From: Bacteroidales bacterium
GTDB lineage: Bacteria > Bacteroidota > Bacteroidia > Bacteroidales > P3
Direction: 5' to 3'
NCBI GenBank assembly: GCA_004551865.1
Contig: SFPR01000010.1
Span: 1 to 59,422 of the forward strand
DNA: 59,422 nucleotides
The notes under the pieces were generated by a model. That model searched no databases. It saw only the letters and a program-made list of their open reading frames with translations, and was not told the origin of the DNA. This document shows positions 44,507-52,519 of this stretch, in pieces (the stretch's first letter is position 1; the number at the start of each line of letters is the position of its first letter). The position numbers and the translations under genes were made by a program.

Positions 44507-45301
44507 ATGAAACAGTATTTAGACTTGCTGCAACGCATCTTGGAAAACGGAGTTGAGAAAAGCGACAGGACGGGAACGGGAACGCTCTCGGTCTTTGGTC
44601 ATCAGATGAGGTTCGATTTGCAGAATGGTTTCCCGCTTCTTACCACCAAGAAGCTACATATACGAAGCATAATCTACGAATTGTTGTGGTTTTTGAAAGG
44701 AGAAACCAACATTTCCTACCTTCACGACAACAAAGTAACAATTTGGGACGAGTGGGCAGACGAAAACGGAGACCTCGGTCCCATTTACGGCAAACAATGG
44801 CGTGCATGGGAAGCTAAAGACGGCAAAGTGATTGACCAAATCGGGCAGGTGATTGAGCAAATTAAGACAAACCCCGATTCGAGACGCCTTTTGGTAAGTG
44901 CTTGGAATGTGGGAGAAATTGACCAAATGGCACTTCCGCCTTGTCATATCATATTTCAGTTTTATGTTGCGAACAACAAGCTCTCTTGTCAGCTCTATCA
45001 GAGGAGTGCAGACGTCTTTTTGGGAGTTCCGTTCAACATTGCATCATACGCATTGCTCACACAAATGATTGCACAAGTCTGCGGACTTGAAGCAGGCGAG
45101 TTTATACACACCACAGGCGACACTCACCTATACTTAAATCACATAGCACAAGCCCGAGAACAGCTCTCTCGCAAACCTTACGACCTTCCGACTCTCTCAC
45201 TCAACCCTTTGGTCAAAGACATCGCCGACTTCAAATATGAAGACATCAAGATAGAGAACTACATCTGCCACCCACACATAAAAGCGGAGGTTGCGGTATG
45301 A
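44507..45301 (+). CDS. thyA: Thymidylate synthase (ThyA)
   Basis: Methylates dUMP to dTMP with methylene-tetrahydrofolate; 264 residues as in E. coli. LSVFGHQMRFDLQNGFPLLT, GPIYGKQWRAW, the catalytic Cys in MALPPCHIIFQFYV, QRSADVFLGVPFNIASYALL and HLYLNHI are all conserved. The ATG overlaps nothing upstream (14 bases after purD) and the stop overlaps folA by four bases. The ThyA-DHFR pairing is logical: ThyA oxidises the folate that DHFR re-reduces. Confidence 0.98.
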   Translation: MKQYLDLLQRILENGVEKSDRTGTGTLSVFGHQMRFDLQNGFPLLTTKKLHIRSIIYELLWFLKGETNISYLHDNKVTIWDEWADENGDLGPIYGKQWRAWEAKDGKVIDQIGQVIEQIKTNPDSRRLLVSAWNVGEIDQMALPPCHIIFQFYVANNKLSCQLYQRSADVFLGVPFNIASYALLTQMIAQVCGLEAGEFIHTTGDTHLYLNHIAQAREQLSRKPYDLPTLSLNPLVKDIADFKYEDIKIENYICHPHIKAEVAV

Positions 45302-45786
45302 TTAACCTGATAGTTGCAAAAGCCTCAAACGACATCATAGGCAAGGATAACAGCCTTTTGTGGCACTTATCTGAAGATTTGAAGTACTTCAAACGCATCA
45401 CACTCGGCAAAACCGTCCTCATGGGACGAAAAACGTGGGAGAGCCTGCCTTTCAAGCCCCTCAAAAATCGCCGAAACATAGTGATAACAAGCCAAAAAGA
45501 CTATACGGCACAAGGAGCCGAAGTATTCCCCGATTTGGAGCAGGCATTGTCCGCATTGGAAGAGCAAGAAGTGTTCTGCATTGGCGGAGCAAGCCTCTAC
45601 GCTCAACTTTTGCCACACTGCCACAGCCTCTACATCACCCAACTTTTCCAGCCCTACCAAGGAGACGTCTCTTTCCCCGAGATAGACAGCACAACATGGC
45701 ATCAAACACGCCTTTCGCCACTGCTCTACGACCAAAAAGAAGCCGTAAGCTACCGCTTTGAAGTCTGGGAACGACGAATAAAGTAA
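45298..45786 (+). CDS. folA: Dihydrofolate reductase
   Basis: NADPH-dependent reduction of dihydrofolate; 162 residues. INLIVAKASNDIIGKDNSLLWHLSEDLKYFK contains the substrate-loop Trp and the active-site Glu; GKTVLMGRKTWESLPFKPL and RRNIVITSQ are the NADPH-binding blocks; FCIGGASLYAQLLP is the GGxxxY turn. It is translationally coupled to thyA by an ATGA overlap. Confidence 0.96.
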   Translation: MINLIVAKASNDIIGKDNSLLWHLSEDLKYFKRITLGKTVLMGRKTWESLPFKPLKNRRNIVITSQKDYTAQGAEVFPDLEQALSALEEQEVFCIGGASLYAQLLPHCHSLYITQLFQPYQGDVSFPEIDSTTWHQTRLSPLLYDQKEAVSYRFEVWERRIK

Positions 45787-46107
45787 TAAGTTTGCTAAAA
45801 ATATATCGGACAAACTGCCCCCAACAAGCGAGTAATGTGGCAATAAGCACAGCTTAAACGAGCAATAGCAATTCAGCAAAGTGGCTTCATCTATCGTTTT
45901 TGGCACAAATGAAGCCACTTTGTTTGCTATCATTTTGGCTTTATCCATACTAATTTGACCACTTAGAGCCAAAATCTCATCACAAAGCCTTACAATGGAC
46001 GATTTGTTTTGCCGATAACGGTACAAAAAGCGGGCGGAATGAATGTCCTCCCGCTTTGTTGGTTAAATTATATCGTATTGTCTTACCGAAAACTATTGAA
46101 TTGGGTT
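45787..46107. other. Convergent intergenic region with two hairpins
   Basis: 321 bases between folA and the frameshifted outer-membrane gene. CAAAGTGGCTTCAT (45877-45890) pairs exactly with 45909-45922, a 14-bp stem with an 18-base loop. It may end folA transcription but has no U-tract. The second hairpin (46024-46057) is the terminator of the minus-strand gene. An open minus-strand frame across this region into folA has no supporting features. Confidence 0.55.
46024..46057 (-). terminator. Terminator of the frameshifted outer-membrane gene
   Basis: Minus strand: AAAGCGGG (46057-46050) pairs with CCCGCTTT (46034-46027), followed by a T run (46029-46025). Confidence 0.8.
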
Positions 46108-46792
46108 TTAGAAGAACAAAGAAACACCGAACATCAACCTCGGAACCCACTCCTTGCTGTTTGTTGTGAGGACGTCAAAACCGAGAAGGCGATAATTGAT
46201 ATTGCCAATCATCGGTTGGTATAGGGTTGCGTTAAACTGCACTCTGCGTTTGCTTTCGACTTCCAAGCCTGCTTTGGCGACAAAGTCCAAGTCAAAAGGT
46301 TTTGACACCAAGGTTAAGGTTGAGGGTTGTTCGGATAGCTCATACTCTTGTTTCAAAGCCAAGGAAGCATTGAAGCCTGCACCCAAAAGAATATTTGCAT
46401 CTGATGTTATCGGCAGTCGATAGTTTGCAACAAGAGGAATATTCAAATGTTGCACCCTCAGTGTGAAGCATCTGTCTCCTATGGTTGTATCGACAAAATA
46501 AGGAATGTATCCTCTCATTCCCATAACCTGCTGCATATAACCTGCCGACAGTGATAAAGAAAATCTTTTGTTAAATCTGTACTCGTATTTCAGAGATATG
46601 TCCCAAACGTTTTGGTTCTCTACATTGATAAAACTCCCATCTGCTAAGAAGTTTACGATGTACGAATTGTGATACGGAATGTGTCCGAAGTTCGCTTCAA
46701 GTCCGTAATTGTGCCTTTTGAAGCTACCCTGTGCATTTACCCCCCCCTATGGAAAGTAGCAATGCGATGATGATAAACTGTGATTTTCTCAT
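46108..46792 (-). pseudogene. Outer-membrane barrel protein frameshifted at a G8 tract
   Basis: From ATG 46792 the protein begins MRKSQFIIIALLLSIGGG, a signal peptide, then stops a few codons after a run of eight G (plus-strand C run 46740-46747). With seven G the frame continues as VNAQGSFKRHNYGLEANFG... into a barrel-like protein of about 227 residues ending in LMFGVSLFF. The downstream 142-residue open part starts only at an internal Met. Either this is a true on/off slippage tract, a recent inactivating mutation, or a base-count error in the assembly. A -7 box TATATTTG lies at 46928-46921. Family: PorT-like or other small barrel; function unknown. Confidence 0.7.
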
Positions 46793-47130
46793 GTGTTTGA
46801 AATTTTAGAACGTTAATAACTCACTTTCTTCTCGATTGTACGAGTTTTAATTAAAACTATCGGTAGAAACTTACAAAACGAAAGAGCAACTGCTACCGTT
46901 TCAATCGCCCTTTCTGTTTGCAAATATACTACTTTGCTCTATCATGGCATAACATTCTTACTCTTTTTCAAACTTATGTATAAAATCGAAAGACAAAACC
47001 GCTGTATCTTACAGACTTTAAGTACTTTACATCAAAGCAATAACACTCGCAAAACCGAAGAAGAAATTCTCGGTGTGTCTTTAAGAAGTCATCACAATTT
47101 GAAACAAATAAAGTATTTTTGCAAGTGCAG
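46793..47130. other. Intergenic region with palindrome and left module repeat
   Basis: 338 bases. It holds a perfect 16-bp palindrome AGTTTTAATTAAAACT (46843-46858) in the probable leader of the outer-membrane gene, a -7 box (46921-46928, minus), and the left 14-bp direct repeat of the next module (47064-47077). A plus-strand open frame here shows no gene-like features. Confidence 0.55.
47064..47077. repeat. Left 14-bp direct repeat of the AAA/nuclease module
   Basis: AAATTCTCGGTGTG, repeated exactly at 48803-48816, on the other side of the two-gene module. Confidence 0.6.
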
Positions 47131-47664
47131 TCAGACTATTTTGCGGCAAGTGCCAAATTTTGCGGCAAAGTTTCTGTTCCACGCCTCTTTGTTTACTACA
47201 TATACCTGACTTTTGGCAATCAGGTGTTTATCTGAGTTTCGGGATACTTGCCCTGCAGGGATTTGTCTTTGCAATTCCTTGCGAAAGTATCCGTTCAATG
47301 CATCGTCAAAGTTTGTAAGGCAAATATAAACAATGGCTTTGATTGTCTTATCCTCACAGAGACGATAGAGAAAGGTGTCTCTGAATTTGTATTTCAAGTT
47401 TTCGGTCAAATGTGCCTTGTTATATTTTGGCTGTTTGTCTGCTTCGGTGCTTTTGGTCTGCTGCATGGCTTTGATGCTATGGGGTGGAAACTCCTTGATT
47501 TCTATCCACAGTTGAAACTTATCAAATTCTGCAACAATATCTACTGCTTTCATTGGTGCAGAGTGGTAGTTTGGAGAGTTGATGTCCCTTTCGTCAAATT
47601 TGTATAACGCTTTCGCTTCCGGGAAATCAAACTCAAATTTTTCTTCTTCAAGCAACAGTATCAT
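47131..47664 (-). CDS. Putative PD-(D/E)XK nuclease partner of the ATPase
   Basis: 177 residues. Around residues 38-60 it reads MKAVDIVAEFDKFQLWIEIKEFPP: D42 followed by E55-I-K57 in a beta-hairpin setting, the layout of the PD-(D/E)XK nuclease core. The upstream PNYHSAP and an acidic N-terminus could supply the first helix Glu. The rest is basic and soluble. Its ATG overlaps the stop of the ATPase gene (ATGA), so the two are coupled. A DNA-cutting effector in a defence module is inferred; I do not recognise a named family. Confidence 0.6.
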   Translation of the reverse strand: MILLLEEEKFEFDFPEAKALYKFDERDINSPNYHSAPMKAVDIVAEFDKFQLWIEIKEFPPHSIKAMQQTKSTEADKQPKYNKAHLTENLKYKFRDTFLYRLCEDKTIKAIVYICLTNFDDALNGYFRKELQRQIPAGQVSRNSDKHLIAKSQVYVVNKEAWNRNFAAKFGTCRKIV

Positions 47665-48677
47665 AGCTCGGCAAGTCCTTTTTGTATTTCGTCGTCCAAA
47701 ATTCTCGAGAAAGTGTCATCAATTGAGTTTTGTGCAAGTTTGCCGATGTCGGTTGTCGATTGGTGTTGCAATTCGCCATAGTTGTTGCGATACAAAGCAT
47801 GGTACAACACTTCATCTTCTTCATTTGCCGCCAAGTCAAACTCTTTGAGCAAAACATAATCGTGAGTTGCAACAAATATTTGAACTCCCATGCGTGATAG
47901 CTCGAGAAGAATTTCCACAACTACTTTCGATAGTTTGGGATTAAGGTTTGCTTCGGGTTCGTCCCAAAACAACATAGAGCCGTGTGTCAGTGTTTCGTTT
48001 TGTATAAGTCGATAAATCAGTCCCAATTTTCTAAACCCTTCTGCAAGCAGAGGAAATTCCAATTCTCCGTTTCTGTTCTTTATGTAGAATGTTTCTTCCT
48101 TTGCAATGACCTTGCCCGACATTGCTTTGTTGAGTATATCCAAAAGTTTTTTCCTTTCGGGAGCAGGCTTGCCTTTGGGCAAGGGGAGAAAGGCTTTGTC
48201 TATCACATCGAGGTAAACCTCTTCGTATGATAGTTTCTTCTGACTAAACAAGGAACGAAAGCCCGGGGCATTTGCCAACATATCTTTCACCGGCACGAAA
48301 ACAGCTTCAACATCTTTGTCAATCTGCCAAGCCTTTTGTTTTACCGTAGCCTTATTCAGCGTTGTCAGAGCCAAACTTATCGAACGTTCGTTTGCTTCTC
48401 CTTCGTCTTGTCGGTAAACGGAAATACTGCCTGAGCCTCTTCCAACGCTTCTTCTGACCAATCGTCCTATGCTGTTTGGTGTAAAAACAGAGTTAATCTT
48501 CTTATCGAAAGGCGTCTCTATCTTTTTGTTAATCAGACAGCAGGCAGCATAAACTGCTTTCATCAGATGAGTTTTGCCAGTACCATTTTCTCCTATGAAG
48601 ATGTTTATTTTGGGCGAAAATTTCACCTCCAAATTGGAAAATACGGTAAAATCAGAAGCACAAAATCGAGTTATCAT
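47661..48677 (-). CDS. AAA_15/21-type ATPase of a second two-gene module
   Basis: 338 residues. N-terminus ITRFCASDFTVFSNLEVKFS is the usual opening of overcoming-lysogenization/Abi-type ATPases. Walker A GENGTGKTHL (residues 29-38), signature-like LLAEGFRKLGLIYRLI, Walker B MLFWDEPEANLNP (D239, E240) and switch His FVATHDYVL (H272). The frame is open to 48767 without ATG; ATG 48677 matches family starts and lies about 90 bases after the predicted transcript start. Sequence similarity to the ATPase at 16450 is limited to the ATPase motifs, so this is a different type of module. Confidence 0.8.
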   Translation of the reverse strand: MITRFCASDFTVFSNLEVKFSPKINIFIGENGTGKTHLMKAVYAACCLINKKIETPFDKKINSVFTPNSIGRLVRRSVGRGSGSISVYRQDEGEANERSISLALTTLNKATVKQKAWQIDKDVEAVFVPVKDMLANAPGFRSLFSQKKLSYEEVYLDVIDKAFLPLPKGKPAPERKKLLDILNKAMSGKVIAKEETFYIKNRNGELEFPLLAEGFRKLGLIYRLIQNETLTHGSMLFWDEPEANLNPKLSKVVVEILLELSRMGVQIFVATHDYVLLKEFDLAANEEDEVLYHALYRNNYGELQHQSTTDIGKLAQNSIDDTFSRILDDEIQKGLAEL

Positions 48678-48775
48678 TTTTCTATTTTCAAAATTTGTTA
48701 CAACCTTTGCCAATATGCTTTCATCGACTTTCTGCAAAAATAAATTCCTAAGCCGGCTTATCGACAATCACTCGG

Positions 48776-48805
48776 CAAAGATACAATTTTTTGAGAAATA
48801 TCAAA
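48776..48805 (-). promoter_or_regulatory. Promoter of the AAA/nuclease module
   Basis: Minus strand: TTTG (48805-48802), 18-base spacer, TATCTTTG (48783-48776). The -33 box overlaps the edge of the right direct repeat (48803-48816). Confidence 0.75.
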
Positions 48806-48816
48806 TTCTCGGTGTG
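48803..48816. repeat. Right 14-bp direct repeat of the AAA/nuclease module
   Basis: Exact copy of 47064-47077, 1.74 kb away, placed between array 6 and the module promoter. Confidence 0.6.
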
Positions 48817-48831
48817 CAAATGCTGTTTGGC

Positions 48832-48907
48832 GAAAGGGCGTTTGGCTGAAATGAAACAGCGTTTCGGAAAAATAAATCGGCGTTTTATTTGACTGAAAGG
48901 GCGTTTT
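48832..48907. repeat. 21-bp phased palindrome array 6 (four units)
   Basis: Cores at 48836, 48857, 48878 and 48899; all intervals 21 bp. This is the most decayed array (GGGCG, CAGCG, CGGCG, GGGCG), yet the spacing is kept. It lies between the phosphopantetheinyl transferase stop and the AAA/nuclease promoter. Confidence 0.85.
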
Positions 48908-48952
48908 GCAGCAGCAAGACTTTCAGGCTGTTAGTCGATTGGGAAAGCTGTA

Positions 48953-49543
48953 TCAGAGAGTGCAGAGAGCAAGGTTGAGATTGTGCTTTTCGATGTAGTG
49001 GGAGCTGAGGTTTAGTGTGGGGTATGGGGCTTTGCCTTGTATTGTCAGCTCGGTATAGTCGAGTTGTTGTCCTGCTTTGACCGGGAGGATTGCAAATTGG
49101 TCAAACTCTCCCGAGATGCCTGTGCCGGTACATTTGACGGCGGCTTCTTTCAGTGTCCACAATCGGGTGAAGGCTTCGGCTTGTTGTTCGGGCAGAAGGC
49201 TGTCGATAAAGGTGTATTCGTCCGAGTGGAAAAAGCGGCTGACCAATGCGGGTTTGTAGGGTCGCTGTTGTTCGATGTCGATGCCCACGGGACGGGTGTC
49301 GATTGCAAAGGCGATATGGTCTTTGGTGTGAGAAATGGAGAAATGCAGCCCTTGGTTATAAGGAAAGAAAGGTTTGCCTTTCTCGCCGACTGCAATAGTC
49401 GTATCGAAAGACAAACCTTCTTGTTCTAATTGAAAAATTAACTGTTGTTTTGCAAGCATCGAGATTTGTTTTGCCCGAGGCAACGAGGTTTGAATGCCAA
49501 AGGCTTTCTCGCACTCTTCGATGCTATAAATCCAATAGTTCAA
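48953..49543 (-). CDS. 4'-phosphopantetheinyl transferase (Sfp/AcpT type)
   Basis: 196 residues. Transfers phosphopantetheine from CoA to carrier proteins. Conserved PPTase blocks: LHFSISHTKDHIAFAI, PVGIDIEQQRP with Mg-binding Asp and Glu, and FTRLWTLKEAAVKCTGTGI with the catalytic Glu-Lys. The half-length pseudo-dimer architecture marks the Sfp branch rather than AcpS. It is the third gene of an operon after the S46 peptidase and FKBP (gap 8 bases). Its carrier-protein target is not in the window. Confidence 0.9.
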   Translation of the reverse strand: MNYWIYSIEECEKAFGIQTSLPRAKQISMLAKQQLIFQLEQEGLSFDTTIAVGEKGKPFFPYNQGLHFSISHTKDHIAFAIDTRPVGIDIEQQRPYKPALVSRFFHSDEYTFIDSLLPEQQAEAFTRLWTLKEAAVKCTGTGISGEFDQFAILPVKAGQQLDYTELTIQGKAPYPTLNLSSHYIEKHNLNLALCTL

Positions 49544-49551
49544 ATCGGTGT

Positions 49552-50175
49552 TTACTTTATGTCCAATAGTTCTACTTCAAACACAAGTGTGCTTCCTGCG
49601 GGGATTGTTCCGACCGCCTGATCGCCGTATGCAAGTTCCGAAGGGATAAAGAATTTGTACTTGCTGCCTATACTCATGAGCTGCAAGCCCTCTGTCCAAC
49701 CTGCAATGACCTGATTGAGAGGAAAAGAGATTGGTTCGCCTCTCTGAACCGAAGAATCGAACACACTGCCGTTCAAAAGAGTTCCGTGATAGTGTACATG
49801 AACAGTGTCGGTTGCTTTTGGTTTTCTTCCCTCTGCTCCTTTTATCACTTGGTATTGAAGTCCGCTCGGAGTTTCAAACACTCCCGGATTGTTGCGGTTT
49901 TGTGCAAGAAATGCAGCTCCCTCTTTCTTTGCTCCCTTGGCTTGTTCTGCCATTTGGGCTTGCTTTTTTGCTTGCACTTCTTGTTGCCAACGCATCATCA
50001 CTTCGTTCTTTTCTTGTTCCGAAAGAAGGTTCTCGCTTTTGTTCTCGGCTGCTGCTCTGATTGCCGAGAGCATTATCTCCACATCTAAGTCGTATCCTTC
50101 TCTCAAAAGGGAAGCTCCTATGTCTTCACCGATGATGTAGCTTACTTTTTCTTTGTCGTTTGTCAGTTTCATCAA
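49552..50175 (-). CDS. FKBP-type peptidyl-prolyl isomerase
   Basis: 207 residues. An N-terminal helical dimerisation part (KEKVSYIIGEDIGASLLREG, SAIRAAAENK...) precedes the FKBP catalytic domain from about residue 115: TVHVHYHGTLLNGSVFDSS, GWTEGLQLMSIGSKYKFFIP and AYGDQAVGTIPAGSTLVFEVELL. This is the FkpA/Mip plan, but no signal peptide is visible, so it is predicted to be cytosolic unless the start is further upstream. It sits 12 bases after the S46 peptidase gene. Confidence 0.92.
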   Translation of the reverse strand: MMKLTNDKEKVSYIIGEDIGASLLREGYDLDVEIMLSAIRAAAENKSENLLSEQEKNEVMMRWQQEVQAKKQAQMAEQAKGAKKEGAAFLAQNRNNPGVFETPSGLQYQVIKGAEGRKPKATDTVHVHYHGTLLNGSVFDSSVQRGEPISFPLNQVIAGWTEGLQLMSIGSKYKFFIPSELAYGDQAVGTIPAGSTLVFEVELLDIK

Positions 50176-50187
50176 GTTTTCTGTTTT

Positions 50188-52368
50188 TTATTTAATGATT
50201 GTCAATTCGTCAATAAGGTTCTTTGCTCCTGCATACTTGTCTATTATGAAAAGAACATAGCGTGCATCAACATTGATTGTTCTTTGCAATTCGGGTTCAA
50301 AGGCTATGTCGCCGCTCATTGCCTCCCAGTTGCCGTCAAATGCAAGTCCTATAAGATGTCCGTCGGCGTTAAGGATAGGGCTTCCGGAGTTTCCTCCTGT
50401 AATGTCGTTGTTTGAAAGGAAGCAGGTTATCAATCGTCCGTCCTTGTCGGCATATTGTCCGTAGTCTTTGTTATTGTATAGTTCTTTGAGCTTGCTCGGA
50501 ACGATGAACTCGTCGTTTGTAGGGTCTTCTTTCTCCATCAAGCCGTCAATGGTGGTAACATAGTCATAGTGAACAGCATCGGCAGGATAGTAATCCAAGA
50601 CTTGTCCGTATGTTACTCTCATTGTGAAGTTTGCATCGGGATATTGAACCAATGAAGGGTCCATTGCTCTGAGTGCTTCGATAAACAATGCCTTTACATC
50701 TTCCAACTTGGCTTCGGCTGCTGAGGCTTCTTCGGTTGTAGAAACAAGCATTTGGTACGTCATCATGGCAACGTGTGCAATCAAATCTTTCTCCAACTTT
50801 TTGGTCTTAGGATTAGACATGAATTTATTAAAGTTTTTCTCATTTGCAAAGACTGACTTTGAAAAAGCATCATCAACTAATTTGTCTATGTTTCCTTTGT
50901 ATTTGTCTTCAAACAAGTAAGTCATGCCTGCAGGTCGTCCTTCTTCCACAGGGATTGAGTAAAGAAGATTGCACAAAGCCTTGAACATTTGCTTTTCTGT
51001 TGCAGGGTCGGTAGATGCAAACACGTTTGACATTTCCTGACTTAGTGCCTGCTTTACTCGTTCTGCCATTTCCTTGTCTTCTTTCATCATATCTTCCACT
51101 TGCAAAAGGGTCATGTAAACTCTGAAAGCGGTAAGTGCTGTTTTGCTTGTGGTCAATCCCAAGTTGCCATACCAAGAATACTTGCTTGAAGGTGAGGCTG
51201 CAATGGCTTGGTAGCAAGATTTCAAGTCTGACAAAAGCGTTCCGTAACGTTCTTTGCGGCTGTTGTCCTGCTCAATCCACTCTGCCAAGCGGTCTTCTAT
51301 GGCTTTCTTCTTGCCGTAAACGTCCAAACGTTTCAATCCTCTCAACTCTCCTTTTTTGTTTTTCCACAAATTCATGTATGAAGCGTAGTCTGAGGCATAT
51401 TTAAGGCGGACTGCGTTGTCCTTATCCATCATAGATTTCATTACCGGCAAGAGTGCCTGTCCTGCTGCGATACAAGAAGGGTCGTCAATGTCGATTGTGT
51501 TCTTCACTTCGTAAGAAGTCATGTATCGTTGCGTCGTTCCGGGATAGCCCCATATCATTGTGAAGTCGTTTTTCTCCACTCCCTTGATGTTTATCGGCAA
51601 GAAGTGTTTCGGTTTGTAAGGAACGTTGTCTTTGGAATAGTCTGCCGGTGTATTGTCTTTTGAAGCATATACTCTGAATATTGAAAAGTCTCCCGTATGA
51701 CGAGGCCACATCCAGTTGTCTGTGTCTCCGCCGTATTTACCTATTGCAGAAGGTGGAGCGCCAACAAGTCTCACATCGGTAAACACCTCATATATGAACA
51801 TATAATACTCTAATCCTTCAAAGAAAGGCTTTATCTCTACTCTGTAACGACCATTCTCGCTGAATTTTTCTTGCAATGCGGCTATGTTTTTCTGAATTTC
51901 GTCTGCATACTTGGACTTTTGTGCATCGTTTATGTGGTCTTGCAAAACGTCTTTGGTAACATCTTCCATTCTTACAAGGAATGAGACATACAATCCGGGG
52001 ATTGGTATTTCTTCTTCCAAAGAATATGCCCAAAAACCATTGGTCAAATAGTCGTGTTCGACGGTTGAGGCACTTGCAATGGCATCATAGCCGCAGTGAT
52101 GGTTGGTAAACATCAGTCCCTTGTCGGATACGATTTCTCCTGTGCAGAAATTGCCCATCTGAACGATAGCATCTTTTACCGAAGAGTGGTTAAAGTCATA
52201 CAATTCCTCGGCTGTGAGACGCAAACCCATCTTTTGCATTGTCGAATAGTTGAGTTGCTTGAAGAACATCGGCAACCACATTCCCTCATCGGGTGAAGGA
52301 ACACTTTTTGCAAAGGTTGCGGTAAAGGCAATAGCCATAACCACAAAACTAACTAACTTTTTTTTCAT
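50188..52368 (-). CDS. S46 family dipeptidyl-peptidase (DPP7-type)
   Basis: 726 residues with a signal peptide (FVVMAIAFTATFAKS). Trypsin-like fold with helical insertion. Catalytic His in FTNHHCGYDAIAS (H91 likely), catalytic Ser in GGNSGSPILN (S661). In this family the residue 18 after the Ser sets specificity: Arg in DPP11 (acidic P1), Gly in DPP7 (hydrophobic P1). Here it is Gly (AFDGNWE, G679), so DPP7-like activity is predicted. Periplasmic release of dipeptides from oligopeptides supports growth on proteins in asaccharolytic Bacteroidales. First gene of a three-gene operon. Confidence 0.95.
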   Translation of the reverse strand: MKKKLVSFVVMAIAFTATFAKSVPSPDEGMWLPMFFKQLNYSTMQKMGLRLTAEELYDFNHSSVKDAIVQMGNFCTGEIVSDKGLMFTNHHCGYDAIASASTVEHDYLTNGFWAYSLEEEIPIPGLYVSFLVRMEDVTKDVLQDHINDAQKSKYADEIQKNIAALQEKFSENGRYRVEIKPFFEGLEYYMFIYEVFTDVRLVGAPPSAIGKYGGDTDNWMWPRHTGDFSIFRVYASKDNTPADYSKDNVPYKPKHFLPINIKGVEKNDFTMIWGYPGTTQRYMTSYEVKNTIDIDDPSCIAAGQALLPVMKSMMDKDNAVRLKYASDYASYMNLWKNKKGELRGLKRLDVYGKKKAIEDRLAEWIEQDNSRKERYGTLLSDLKSCYQAIAASPSSKYSWYGNLGLTTSKTALTAFRVYMTLLQVEDMMKEDKEMAERVKQALSQEMSNVFASTDPATEKQMFKALCNLLYSIPVEEGRPAGMTYLFEDKYKGNIDKLVDDAFSKSVFANEKNFNKFMSNPKTKKLEKDLIAHVAMMTYQMLVSTTEEASAAEAKLEDVKALFIEALRAMDPSLVQYPDANFTMRVTYGQVLDYYPADAVHYDYVTTIDGLMEKEDPTNDEFIVPSKLKELYNNKDYGQYADKDGRLITCFLSNNDITGGNSGSPILNADGHLIGLAFDGNWEAMSGDIAFEPELQRTINVDARYVLFIIDKYAGAKNLIDELTIIK

Positions 52369-52410
52369 CTGTTTATTCGCTTTATTTGTTTGAAATTTAC
52401 TTTAAGTTTG

Positions 52411-52443
52411 CAAATTTAGGGCTTTTTTTCAATTCTCTCCAAA
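52411..52443 (-). promoter_or_regulatory. Promoter of the S46-FKBP-PPTase operon
   Basis: Minus strand: TTTG (52443-52440), 21-base spacer, TAAATTTG (52418-52411). About 40 bases lie between it and the ATG. Confidence 0.65.
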
Positions 52444-52519
52444 TTTCTGTACGCTTATTGCATATTTGAATTGTTTATATACCGATAAACTTTCTTCTAA
52501 ATGGTGGTTTATCTGTTTT

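Noticed and set aside
45367..46026. A minus-strand open frame across folA and its downstream gap
   Set aside because: Most of it is antisense to folA; the remainder has no promoter or recognisable motif and contains a hairpin.
46934..47209. A plus-strand open frame of 91 codons
   Set aside because: It overlaps the end of the nuclease-like gene, has no motif, and lies over the left direct repeat and promoter elements.
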